42,457 nucleotides of DNA from an uncultured Clostridium sp. GTDB taxonomy: Bacteria; Bacillota; Clostridia; TANB77; CAG-508. The translations under genes and the position numbers were made by a program. Positions 34,339-42,453 of the stretch are shown piece after piece (within the stretch, counting starts at the first letter, position 1; each line of letters opens with the position of its first letter). The DNA is taken from positions 1 to 42,457 of the forward strand of contig USEX01000010.1 of the NCBI GenBank assembly GCA_900553755.1, given 5' to 3'. Below the pieces are notes generated by a model, which ran no database searches, was not told the DNA's origin, and worked only from the letters and a program-made list of their open reading frames with translations.

Positions 34339-36357
34339 ATGAAATATAATGAAATTAGTGAAGAACTAAAGAAACAATTAAACAGAGAATGGCTGATTAC
34401 GAATGGAATTGGTGGGTTTGCAAGCCAAAGTATTATTGGAGTAAATACACGTAAATATCACGGGCTATTAGTGGCCCCATTAACACCTCCAGGTAGAAGA
34501 TTTTTGGTGTTATCAAAAGTGGATGAAAGCATAGAAATAGGCGAGAAGCAATATAATTTATATTCTAATGTGTGCAATGGTGAAATATCAGAAGGCTTTA
34601 GATACATGGTAGACTTTAAAAAAGAATATATTCCAATATACACGTATCAAGTAGAAGATATAGAAATTAAAAAATTCATATGTATGAAATACGGTGAAAA
34701 TACGGTAACTATATTATATAGAGTTGTTAGCAAGAATTCAAAGGCTAAGCTTACACTAGCACCGATTGTGAACTTTAGGGATTTTCACTGTACTAATACA
34801 AACCACAAATTTGATGTAAAACAGATTCATTATAATAATAAAGTGAAAATAACTATAGATGGAAATTCGCATACACCAATTTATATTAATTGCTCAGAAG
34901 GCAAATATATGAAACATGTGGATGATACTTTTTACAATATGTATTACGAAAAAGAAGCGGAAAGAGGCTTTACGGCGACAGAAAATCATACAGTACCAGG
35001 AGTATATAATATTAATATTTATCCTCATGAAGAAAAAGATATTACTTTTGTCTGCTCTTTGGAAGAAAATATTGATGAAATTGATGCAATAGACGTAATA
35101 AATAGAGAAGTAAAAAGACTAAGCGAATTGGTATATGATACACATTTAATAAATGGTACTCTAGACCAAAAGGATAAAAAGCTAAGACAAGCATTAGTTA
35201 TTGCAGCAGATAATTTTGTTGTAAACAGACCAAGCTTTAATTTACACACATTAATTGCAGGATATCCATGGTTCCTAGATTGGGGCAGAGATAGTTTAAT
35301 TTCATTTGAGGGCTTACTGCTATTAACTAAAAGGTATGAGCTAGCAAAAGAAGTGCTATTAACAAATATAAGAGATATGAAATTTGGGTTAGTTCCTAAT
35401 GGATACTCTGGATATGATAATAGGCCTTTATACAATAGTGCAGATGGTTCTTTGCTATTTTTTGAACAAGTGTATAAATATTTAAAATATACAAATGATT
35501 ATAAATTTGTAAAAGAAAAACTATACACAATCATGATTAAGATAATAGATGCATATTCGCATAAAATAGATGTTGATGGCGATGATATATATATGGACAA
35601 AGATTGCCTAATATCAACCGGAAATGACCATACACAAATAACATGGATGGATGTAAAAATAGGAGATAAAGCAATTACACCACGAAACGGAAAAAATGTT
35701 GAGATTAATGCTTTATGGTACAATGCACTAGAAATAATGGGAAAATTAACAGAAAAATTTGTTGATAAAAGGGAAGCTTTACAATATTATGAGCTAGCAG
35801 ATAAAGTAAAGGAGTCGTTTAATTTAAAATTTATTAACAACGATAAAAAATGCTTGTATGATGTGTTGGGAGATTCAAAAGTAAGGCCAAACCAACTATT
35901 TGCAATTAGTTTATCACATACTGTAGTAGATAGTGGGTCAGAACTAGCAAAAAATATATTGCAAACAGTTGAGAGTAAATTACTAAATAATTATGGCTTA
36001 AAAACTTTAGCAGAAGATGAACCTGGATATGTAAGCATATATGAAGGAAACAGCGTAAAAAGAGATTCTAGCTACCATCAAGGCATTACTTGGCCATGGC
36101 TATTAGGTCTATATTATGATGGAATGAAGAACTTTATAAAAAATACTAAAGTTAAAGAAGATAGAGAACTATATAAAAACGAATTAAAAAGGTTAATACA
36201 AAACACCAAAAACACATTTTTTGAGGAGATGGAAAATAATTCTACAATTGGCAGCATTAGTGAGATATATGATTCTGAACCACCATATAAAGCCAGAGGA
36301 GCATTTGCACAAGCTTGGAGTGTAGCAGAAGTTTTTAGAATTATTACAGAAAAATAA
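34339..36357 (+). CDS. Amylo-alpha-1,6-glucosidase (glycogen-debranching type, GH133-like)
   Basis: A 672-residue cytoplasmic enzyme of the archaeal/bacterial debranching type. The N-terminal domain shows NGIGGFASQSIIGVNTRKYHG (split at about residues 22-42) and LLVAPLTPPGRR. The C-terminal (alpha/alpha)6 catalytic domain starts near 290 with IAGYPWFLDWGRDSLISFEG and contains SSYHQGITWPWLLG (about 576-589). It hydrolyses alpha-1,6 branches of glycogen or similar glucans. Eighteen bases separate it from yvcK and 20 from holA, so it is embedded in the murB-gpr run. No other glycogen genes are near. Confidence 0.92.
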   Translation: MKYNEISEELKKQLNREWLITNGIGGFASQSIIGVNTRKYHGLLVAPLTPPGRRFLVLSKVDESIEIGEKQYNLYSNVCNGEISEGFRYMVDFKKEYIPIYTYQVEDIEIKKFICMKYGENTVTILYRVVSKNSKAKLTLAPIVNFRDFHCTNTNHKFDVKQIHYNNKVKITIDGNSHTPIYINCSEGKYMKHVDDTFYNMYYEKEAERGFTATENHTVPGVYNINIYPHEEKDITFVCSLEENIDEIDAIDVINREVKRLSELVYDTHLINGTLDQKDKKLRQALVIAADNFVVNRPSFNLHTLIAGYPWFLDWGRDSLISFEGLLLLTKRYELAKEVLLTNIRDMKFGLVPNGYSGYDNRPLYNSADGSLLFFEQVYKYLKYTNDYKFVKEKLYTIMIKIIDAYSHKIDVDGDDIYMDKDCLISTGNDHTQITWMDVKIGDKAITPRNGKNVEINALWYNALEIMGKLTEKFVDKREALQYYELADKVKESFNLKFINNDKKCLYDVLGDSKVRPNQLFAISLSHTVVDSGSELAKNILQTVESKLLNNYGLKTLAEDEPGYVSIYEGNSVKRDSSYHQGITWPWLLGLYYDGMKNFIKNTKVKEDRELYKNELKRLIQNTKNTFFEEMENNSTIGSISEIYDSEPPYKARGAFAQAWSVAEVFRIITEK

Positions 36358-36376
36358 ATAGAGAGGATATGCAAAT

Positions 36377-37366
36377 ATGGATTCATTATATTTATTATAT
36401 GGAGAAGAAAAATATTTATTAGAGAATTCTTTGTCTAAATTGCTTAAAGAATTTGGCGAAAAAATAAATGGAATAAACTTTATAAATTTAGACAGCACCA
36501 ATGTGCAAAATATAATATCAGATATAGAAACACCAGCATTTGGATATCCTAAAAAATTGATATTAGTAAAAGATTCTCAATTATTTAAGAAGCAAACACG
36601 AGGCAAAAAAGGAGCAAGCTCTGGAGAAAATAAAAATGTATCAAAAATAGCAGAATATATAGATGAAAATATAGAAATGATTAAAGAATCTGTTATAATA
36701 ATTTTTGTTGAAGATGAAGTGGAAAAGAACGAATTATACAAGGTAATAGAGAAAGATGGAACTGTGCACGAATTTTCAAAATTGAAGCTGCCAGAGATAG
36801 TGAAAAAATTAAAAGCAATTTGCAATGCGTATAAAGTAAATGTAGATGAACCTACATTGCGTTACTTTGTGGAATCTTGTGGCACTAATATGCAGGATTT
36901 AATAAACGAAATAAGAAAACAAATAGAATATGCAGGTCAAGGAGGAACTATTACAACTAAAAGCATAGACCTTCTAGCAATAAAACAATTAGATAGTGTA
37001 ATATTTGATTTAACAGATAATTTGGGAAAAAGAAATATAGAGCAAGCTTTGAAGGTGCTTAAAAATTTGATATACGCCAAAGAACCAATACAAAAAATAT
37101 TAATAACATTGTATAACCATTTTAAAAAGCTATATTTTACAAAGTTAGCGATAAATGGAAATAAGAATGTGGCTCAGAGCTTAAACTTAAAGCCAAACCA
37201 AACTTTCCTAGTTTCAAAATACATAATGCAATCAAAATATTTTAAGGAAAGTGAATTAAGAGAAATATTACAGGAATTCATAAATTTGGATTACAACTCA
37301 AAATTGGGCAATATTGATGCATATTTGGGCTTAGAAACAATTTTATGCAAATGTGCAAACGTATAA
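36377..37366 (+). CDS. holA: DNA polymerase III subunit delta
   Basis: The clamp-loader subunit that opens the beta sliding clamp. The 329 residues match HolA: SLYLLYGEEKYLLENSLSKL at the N-terminus, the ETPAFGYPKKLILVKDSQLF region (about 54-73), the short helical middle with DLINEIRKQIEY (about 175-186), and the C-terminal collar with KSKYFKESELREILQEFINLDYNSK (split; about 286-312). Reads into the intergenic region before gpr. Confidence 0.93.
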   Translation: MDSLYLLYGEEKYLLENSLSKLLKEFGEKINGINFINLDSTNVQNIISDIETPAFGYPKKLILVKDSQLFKKQTRGKKGASSGENKNVSKIAEYIDENIEMIKESVIIIFVEDEVEKNELYKVIEKDGTVHEFSKLKLPEIVKKLKAICNAYKVNVDEPTLRYFVESCGTNMQDLINEIRKQIEYAGQGGTITTKSIDLLAIKQLDSVIFDLTDNLGKRNIEQALKVLKNLIYAKEPIQKILITLYNHFKKLYFTKLAINGNKNVAQSLNLKPNQTFLVSKYIMQSKYFKESELREILQEFINLDYNSKLGNIDAYLGLETILCKCANV

Positions 37367-37420
37367 TTTAGGAAAATCTGGATAAAATAAGTACATAATA
37401 AAATTAAGGAGATTTTAGTT

Positions 37421-38353
37421 ATGTATAATTTTAGAACAGATTTAGCAGATGAAAGAAATGAAATATATAAGAAAGCGAATAATATTAGCACAAATGTTGA
37501 TGGAATAGAAGCTGAAGAAGACGAAGCGGAAAATATAAAGATAGGCAGAGTTAATATAGTAAATGAAAATGGAGAGCAGGCAATAGGCAAGCCACAAGGA
37601 ACCTATGTTACTTTGGATATAAAAAACATAAAAACAATTCAACATGAAGAAATAGAGAAGGTTGCAAATGTGCTAGCTAATGAATTGCGCAATCTTATAA
37701 ATAAGCATATTACAGATGTGGACGATATTTTGGTAGTAGGGTTAGGAAATATATATGTTACTCCAGATGCATTGGGGCCAAAAGTTGTTCCAGAAATAGA
37801 AGTAACCAGGCACATTTTGCAGTACATGCCAAAAGCAATGCCAGAGGATACAAGGCCGGTTTCTGCTATAGCGCCAGGAGTATTAGGAATAACAGGAATT
37901 GAAACAATGGAAATATTAAAAGGAATTGTGGATAATGTTAAACCTAAAATGCTTATAGTAATAGATGCGCTGGCTTCTAGAAATATAGAAAGAATAAGCA
38001 GCTCTATACAACTTTCAGATACGGGGATTGTTCCTGGAGCAGGGGTGGAAAATACAAGAAAAGAAATAAGCGAAAAAACGCTGGGAATACCAGTTGTAGC
38101 GCTAGGAATTCCTACTGTTGTGGACTTAGCCTCTATAACAAATGATTGTATACGAATTTTTATTGAGGATTTGCAACAAAAGGCCATGTCCAACGATGCT
38201 TTAAATAAGTTAAAAGATACAGATAATTATGAACAAATAAAAGAAGCTTTGAATGTGGGAAAATACAATATGATTGTTACGCCAAAAGAAATTGATGAGC
38301 TAATCGAAAATATGAAAGAAATAGTGGCTTTGGGAATAAACCAAGCACTATAG
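37421..38353 (+). CDS. gpr: GPR endopeptidase (germination protease)
   Basis: Aspartic-type protease that degrades small acid-soluble spore proteins during germination. The 310 residues carry VVGLGNIYVTPDALGPKVV (about 105-123), APGVLGITGIETMEI (about 148-162), DALASRNIERISSSIQLSDT (about 187-206) and PGAGVENTRKEIS. The N-terminus is MYNFRTDLADER, so only a few residues precede the RTDLA processing-site motif, fewer than in Bacillus, implying a minimal propeptide. Ribosome site AAGGAG. A CATAATA sequence at 37394 resembles a sigma-F/G -10 element but lacks a good -35. The usual neighbours rpsT and spoIIP are absent. Confidence 0.95.
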   Translation: MYNFRTDLADERNEIYKKANNISTNVDGIEAEEDEAENIKIGRVNIVNENGEQAIGKPQGTYVTLDIKNIKTIQHEEIEKVANVLANELRNLINKHITDVDDILVVGLGNIYVTPDALGPKVVPEIEVTRHILQYMPKAMPEDTRPVSAIAPGVLGITGIETMEILKGIVDNVKPKMLIVIDALASRNIERISSSIQLSDTGIVPGAGVENTRKEISEKTLGIPVVALGIPTVVDLASITNDCIRIFIEDLQQKAMSNDALNKLKDTDNYEQIKEALNVGKYNMIVTPKEIDELIENMKEIVALGINQAL

Positions 38354-39208
38354 CTATAGATGTATTTCCATGCCACTTAAATATTCTAAAATACCAGATG
38401 GAGAAGTAAAATTAAATTTTAGCGAATAGCTAGTTAATTCTTGTTTCTTCATCTTAAATTTTTTGTTAGCCTCATTATTACCATATTTTCCGTCACCAAG
38501 AATAGGGTAACCATAATAAGCAAGATGAGCTCTAATCTGGTGAGTTCTACCTGTATGAAGTATAACCTCTAATTTACTAGTATTGGCAGATTTATTTGAA
38601 GATAAAACTGTGTATTCTGTAATTATTTTTACATATCCTTTTTTAGGAACATTACTAATATATACAATTGATTTTTTGTTATCTTTAAATAGAAAATCTG
38701 TTAGAATTTTATGTTTTTCTTTAGGAATTCCATATACCTCACATATATAATGTTTTTCTATTTCATGATTTTTAAACTTATCAAAAAGTATGTTTAAAGC
38801 CGTTTCGTTTTTGGCAAACAACACAAGCCCAGAAGTGTTTCTATCAAGCCTGTGACAAGGAAAAACGGTATAGCCAAGAAAAACGCTTAATAGGCTACTA
38901 AAAGAATTATCGCCAGTAACCTCAATACCAGCAGGCTTATTTGCAACAAGAATATTTTCATCTTCGTGTATTATAGAATCCTTTGTGATTATAGAAGCTT
39001 TGAATAAATATTCATCAGTGATAAAAATTGTTATTTCATCACCTTCATAAACAGCTACGTTTTGATTTGTTTTTACACCATTTATTCTAATATCTTTTTT
39101 TCGTAACGCTTTATAAAGTGAACTAGTGGTTAATCCATCAAATTCACTTAATAAAACAGTATTCAATTTTTTTCCATTATATTTACTATTTACAATTAAT
39201 TTTCTCAT
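38354..39208 (-). CDS. RluA-family pseudouridine synthase
   Basis: Converts uridine to pseudouridine in RNA. About 284 residues from the ATG at 39208, which begins MRKLIVNSKYNGKKLNTVL; the longer frame to a TTG at 39244 has no good site. An S4-like N-terminal part (about 12-70, KALRKKDIRINGVK) is followed by the RluA fold with CHRLDRNTSGLVLFAKN (catalytic Asp, about residues 133-149) and VILHTGRTHQIRAHLAYYGYPI. Target site on rRNA is not deducible. A TATAAT on the minus strand (about 39216-39221) lies only 7 bases before the ATG, suggesting a leaderless or nearly leaderless transcript. Its stop abuts the gpr stop tail to tail. Confidence 0.92.
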   Translation of the reverse strand: MRKLIVNSKYNGKKLNTVLLSEFDGLTTSSLYKALRKKDIRINGVKTNQNVAVYEGDEITIFITDEYLFKASIITKDSIIHEDENILVANKPAGIEVTGDNSFSSLLSVFLGYTVFPCHRLDRNTSGLVLFAKNETALNILFDKFKNHEIEKHYICEVYGIPKEKHKILTDFLFKDNKKSIVYISNVPKKGYVKIITEYTVLSSNKSANTSKLEVILHTGRTHQIRAHLAYYGYPILGDGKYGNNEANKKFKMKKQELTSYSLKFNFTSPSGILEYLSGMEIHL

Positions 39209-39247
39209 AGATAAAATTATACAAGAAAATAAGCCAAAATGCAAATT

Positions 39248-40342
39248 CTATTCTTCAATCATCATATCAAATTTTCTTTCTAAATCGTTAGAGTCAGGAT
39301 AAGCCATATACACGGTGGAACTGCTGGTGCGATGCAAAAACTCAATAATCTGATATACATCTATCCAAATTTGGTTAGTTCCTTCTTTTTGAACTTCGTT
39401 AAAGATTAACTGCAATCCAAAGTGTAAGTGAGGAATATTTATATTATTTACATTTTCATGTGAACTGTAACCTGTCATTCCTAAATAGCCGATAACATCA
39501 CCAGCACACACAATTTGACCCTCTTGCAAATTTTTAGCATATGGGTGGTCTTTTCGCAAATGAGCATAGTAGTAATAACGTTTCTTATCAAAACTTCTAA
39601 TTCCAACACGCCAACCACCGTATTGATTCCAGCCAATGGCTTCTACGTATCCAGATTCAACGGCAATAATAGGAGTACCAATACTTCCAAGCAAATCATT
39701 GCCAAGGTGAACTCTTTTATACCCGTATGAACGCGAAGAGCCGAAATCCTTATAGTGGCTAAAGCTGTAACCCTTAGCAATTGGGGAGAATACCTTTATA
39801 CCGTACTGAGTTTTGTAAGTTTTATCGGCTCCTTGTATAGTATAATTTCCAATATATTCATGAAATATAGCATCATAGCTCTCATAATAATATTTATATA
39901 ATTTATAATCTTTTGAAAGTTCTTCCATTGTGGTGCCATTTTTAATTTTAGAAATTAAAGAATCTAAATCTGATTGTTTGAATCTTGAAAAATCTCCACC
40001 ATATTTACATCCAAGGTATGCCATAAGTTCGATCCAATTAAATTTTACAGCTTCGTCTTTTACATGAGAATCTATATCTAATTTTGCAAGTTTGTAAAGA
40101 GCGGTCGAAGTGCCTTTAAAATCTACCCATTTTATGTATGAATTCGACTCCTTTTCTGTAATTTCGACGGAATCATTCACAATGTTTTCAGCTTGTTCAG
40201 CATTAAGTTTTAAAGGAATATCAGTTTCTGTATCCTGTTTTTGATAAAAAATGAATATAATACTAGAAACTACTAAAAATATTATTAAAATAGCAATAAG
40301 TATTTTGATTATATGATTTTTAGAGATAGATTTTATGACCAA
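39248..40342 (-). CDS. M23 family metallopeptidase, membrane-anchored
   Basis: 364 residues from TTG 40342, preceded by AGGAGG. A transmembrane helix (about 12-31) anchors an extracytoplasmic region; a helical stretch (about 60-170) precedes the LytM/M23 domain. Zinc-ligand motifs are HLGNDLLG (about 212-219) and HLHFGLQL (about 305-312), with the glycine-rich GWRVGIRSFDKKRYYYYAHL between. M23 enzymes cleave peptidoglycan peptides; in sporulating species similar anchored proteins serve in engulfment or division, but nothing here decides this. Divergent from the DGR-target gene across a 313-bp region. Confidence 0.9.
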   Translation of the reverse strand: MVIKSISKNHIIKILIAILIIFLVVSSIIFIFYQKQDTETDIPLKLNAEQAENIVNDSVEITEKESNSYIKWVDFKGTSTALYKLAKLDIDSHVKDEAVKFNWIELMAYLGCKYGGDFSRFKQSDLDSLISKIKNGTTMEELSKDYKLYKYYYESYDAIFHEYIGNYTIQGADKTYKTQYGIKVFSPIAKGYSFSHYKDFGSSRSYGYKRVHLGNDLLGSIGTPIIAVESGYVEAIGWNQYGGWRVGIRSFDKKRYYYYAHLRKDHPYAKNLQEGQIVCAGDVIGYLGMTGYSSHENVNNINIPHLHFGLQLIFNEVQKEGTNQIWIDVYQIIEFLHRTSSSTVYMAYPDSNDLERKFDMMIEE

Positions 40343-40425
40343 TTTCTGCCTCCTATGTATAATTGGAATTTGACAAGTTGTTATAATGTATATTCAAATC
40401 GGGGGAAGATAGAACCCAAATAAAG

Positions 40426-40494
40426 TCAAAAAGTGCACACCAGATTACTCAAAATTTGCACAACAAAATGCTCAAAAATGCACAATGATATTGA
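40426..40494 (+). repeat. Three direct repeats at 23-bp period (iteron/operator-like)
   Basis: Copies start at 40426, 40449 and 40472, each with TCAAAA, then WWTGCACA (the third one base shorter), then ACA/ATG. The 23-bp period is about two helical turns. The array lies in the divergent gap between the M23 gene and the DGR-target gene, 40 bp upstream of the latter's promoter, and could be an activator or repressor array. Confidence 0.65.
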
Positions 40495-40536
40495 AAATAA
40501 TTAAATAATATGTCATTATAATATAGCTCTTTTTTG

Positions 40537-40565
40537 TTGACACAGAAGGATTTTAGTGCTATTAT
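40537..40565 (+). promoter_or_regulatory. Promoter of the DGR-target pilin-like gene
   Basis: TTGACA at 40537-40542 and TATTAT at 40560-40565 with 17-bp spacing. Transcript start near 40572, giving an 84-nt leader. Confidence 0.7.
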
Positions 40566-40577
40566 AATTTTAGAAAA

Positions 40578-40611
40578 TTACTTCGTTTAAGTATATAACT
40601 TAACGAAGTAA
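40578..40611 (+). promoter_or_regulatory. 5' leader hairpin of the DGR-target gene
   Basis: TTACTTCGTT-AAG pairs with CTT-AACGAAGTAA around TATATAA, with one bulged base. It sits at the extreme 5' end of the predicted transcript and has no U-tract, so it looks like a stabilising or protein-binding hairpin rather than a terminator. Confidence 0.6.
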
Positions 40612-40655
40612 AAAGAACCAATAGATGGCGAAAAAACAAAAGGAGAATGTGTAAA

Positions 40656-42329
40656 ATGAGAGAAAATTTAACCAACAGAGCGAAAAGTAAAAACAGCAGT
40701 TTAAACTTTGCAATGCTTAAAGAAAAACGTGGAATTACATTGGTTGCATTAATAGTAACAATAGTAGTTCTATTGATTTTAGCAGGAGTAAGTTTGAATT
40801 TATTATTTAGAAATGAAGGAATTTTAACAAGAAGTAAAGAGAGCAAAACTAAAACAGAGATAGCAGAAGTAAAAGAAAAAGCCCAATTAGACATAACAGA
40901 GATACAAATGCTAAATGGAGGAAAGATAACATATAGTGAATTAAAAACAACATTGGAAAAGTATGGAACAGTAGAATATGAATCAGATGGTAAAACAATA
41001 AAAGGAATAAAAACAACAGCAGGATACGAAATTCCAATAACAGAATTATACACAAATAAAGAAAACTGGCCAACATTTACAACTGTAGCAAATGAGCCAG
41101 ATATAAAAGGATTTAATGTACAAAATAGTTATTTTGTAACATGGAATACAGAAAGTAGCCCATACTTAATAAGCGATGGAACAAGATTAGACGATGTGCC
41201 ACCAAGTGATTGGTACGATTACACAGCAAGCGTAAATAAATGGGCAAACGTAAAAACTACAGGAGGCGGAAACGATTGCTATTGGGTATGGATACCAAGA
41301 TACGCATACCAAGTGCCAACAAGAAGTAGTACAGCATCAACAATACAAATAAAATTCCTAGAAGGAAAAACAAATAAACCAATAGGAGAAACAACAGAAA
41401 TAACAAATACAACACCAACACCAGGAAGTTGGGTAGTGCATCCAGCATTTACAAATGCAGGAAATGGAGGCTTCGGAGAATTAAGTGGAATATGGGTAGC
41501 AAAATATGAGGCAAGTAGTAGTAGTACAATAGTAGTAGAAAACCCAAGTGAAGACCAATTAGCCAATTACGGAAGAGATAGTTGGACTAATACAAGTTTT
41601 AAAGTAAGAGTAAAACCAAATGTAACAAGTTGGAGAGCAATAAGTGTAGGAGAAATATTTACAGTATGTAAAAACATAACAACAACAGGAAACTCATTAG
41701 AAGGAACAACCAACATAGATTCACATATGATGAAAAATACAGAATGGGGAGCAGTAGCCTATTTAAGTAGAAGCCAATACGGAAAAAATAGTGCAGTATA
41801 TAACAATCCATATTGGAACAACAAGGATTACAATGGAACAATATATTATTCACCAATAACAGGATTATGTGGAAAGAGCCAAGACTATTCAACAACAACA
41901 TATAATGATCCAAATGTCTATAAATATAATACAACAGAAGCAAAAAATGCAAGTACAACAGGAAATGTATATGGAGTATATGATATGGCAGGAGGAGCAT
42001 GGGAATATGTAGCAGCAGTATTAAGTAGCAAAAAATCAAGTGGAAACTATTATAATTTCACAAATATAGATACCAAGTATTATGAAAGCTATGATGCTTA
42101 TGATGATAGCAAATATGGAGATGCTATGTATGAAACATCAATGAACTCAGAGGGCAGCACGAGCTGGGACGGCGACTACTCGAGCTTTGTTACGGAGTCG
42201 GACCCTGTGTTCGTACGCGGTGGTCATGCTTTCAATTGGGACCCTGCAGGAGTGTTTGCATTCTACCGTTATAGCGGAGGTACCAATGCCACCCGCAGCT
42301 TCCGTCCGTGCTTAGTTAGTCCGCAGTAG
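40656..42329 (+). CDS. Pilin-like protein with FGE/C-type-lectin-like domain; predicted DGR variable protein
   Basis: 557 residues from ATG 40656, chosen because AAAGGAG (40639-40645) is 10 bases away; an in-frame ATG at 40647 lies only 1 base from it. The N-terminus has a prepilin signal and helix (KRGITLVALIVTIVVLLI, about residues 24-41, cleavage after Gly). The body (about 190-557) resembles the formylglycine-generating-enzyme/C-type-lectin fold: YWVWIPRYAY, SGIWVAKYEAS, NTEWGAVAYLSRSQYG and VYGVYDMAGGAWEYVAAV. The last 50 residues (VFVRGGHAFNWDPAGVFAF, then YRYSGGTNATRSFRPCL) match the layout of DGR variable proteins, which diversify ligand-binding surfaces. The protein is predicted to be surface-displayed. 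No reverse transcriptase is in the window. Confidence 0.85.
   Translation: MRENLTNRAKSKNSSLNFAMLKEKRGITLVALIVTIVVLLILAGVSLNLLFRNEGILTRSKESKTKTEIAEVKEKAQLDITEIQMLNGGKITYSELKTTLEKYGTVEYESDGKTIKGIKTTAGYEIPITELYTNKENWPTFTTVANEPDIKGFNVQNSYFVTWNTESSPYLISDGTRLDDVPPSDWYDYTASVNKWANVKTTGGGNDCYWVWIPRYAYQVPTRSSTASTIQIKFLEGKTNKPIGETTEITNTTPTPGSWVVHPAFTNAGNGGFGELSGIWVAKYEASSSSTIVVENPSEDQLANYGRDSWTNTSFKVRVKPNVTSWRAISVGEIFTVCKNITTTGNSLEGTTNIDSHMMKNTEWGAVAYLSRSQYGKNSAVYNNPYWNNKDYNGTIYYSPITGLCGKSQDYSTTTYNDPNVYKYNTTEAKNASTTGNVYGVYDMAGGAWEYVAAVLSSKKSSGNYYNFTNIDTKYYESYDAYDDSKYGDAMYETSMNSEGSTSWDGDYSSFVTESDPVFVRGGHAFNWDPAGVFAFYRYSGGTNATRSFRPCLVSPQ
42150..42329 (+). other. Predicted DGR variable region (VR)
   Basis: The GC content rises abruptly to about 57% (102 of 180 bases, hand count), against roughly a third in the preceding codons. 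Between RGG (521-523) and the FRPCL end, the codons CAT GCT TTC AAT, GAC CCT, TAC, TAT AGC, and GGT ACC AAT GCC ACC CGC all end in C or T, as expected when AAC/AAT template codons are randomised at A. Codons between them (GCA GGA GTG TTT GCA TTC and others) carry the conserved scaffold. The true limits need the template repeat. Confidence 0.75.
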
Positions 42330-42331
42330 TG

Positions 42332-42405
42332 GCTTTGATACTTGAGCCTTGAAAAGGAAATAGTAGAAGATATGGTGCATGGGCTTGATAAATTTTAGGC
42401 TTGAT
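42332..42405 (+). repeat. GGCTTGAT-like repeats after the variable region
   Basis: Just after the stop, GGCTTTGAT (about 42332), GGGCTTGAT (about 42381) and AGGCTTGAT (about 42398) recur, along with a GGCT/AGCC inverted repeat at about 42332-42349. Downstream of DGR variable regions such structures can help retrohoming, but here this is speculation. Confidence 0.35.
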
Positions 42406-42413
42406 GGTGTATT

Positions 42414-42453
42414 ATATGGTGTGTAAATTAATTTTTACATGCCATATTTTTTG
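42414..42453 (+). terminator. Intrinsic terminator of the DGR-target gene
   Basis: ATATGGTGTGTAAA pairs with TTTACATGCCATAT (14 bp with two G-U pairs), followed by T residues. It indicates the target gene is not cotranscribed with a downstream reverse transcriptase. Confidence 0.85.

Noticed and set aside
37359..37400. Sigma-G promoter of gpr
   Set aside because: CATAATA fits a -10 element, but no acceptable -35 lies 17-18 bp upstream; the only GTATA is about 28 bp away.
40846..41080. Minus-strand ORFs over the start of the DGR-target gene
   Set aside because: They are Leu/Phe-rich shadows of the sense strand.
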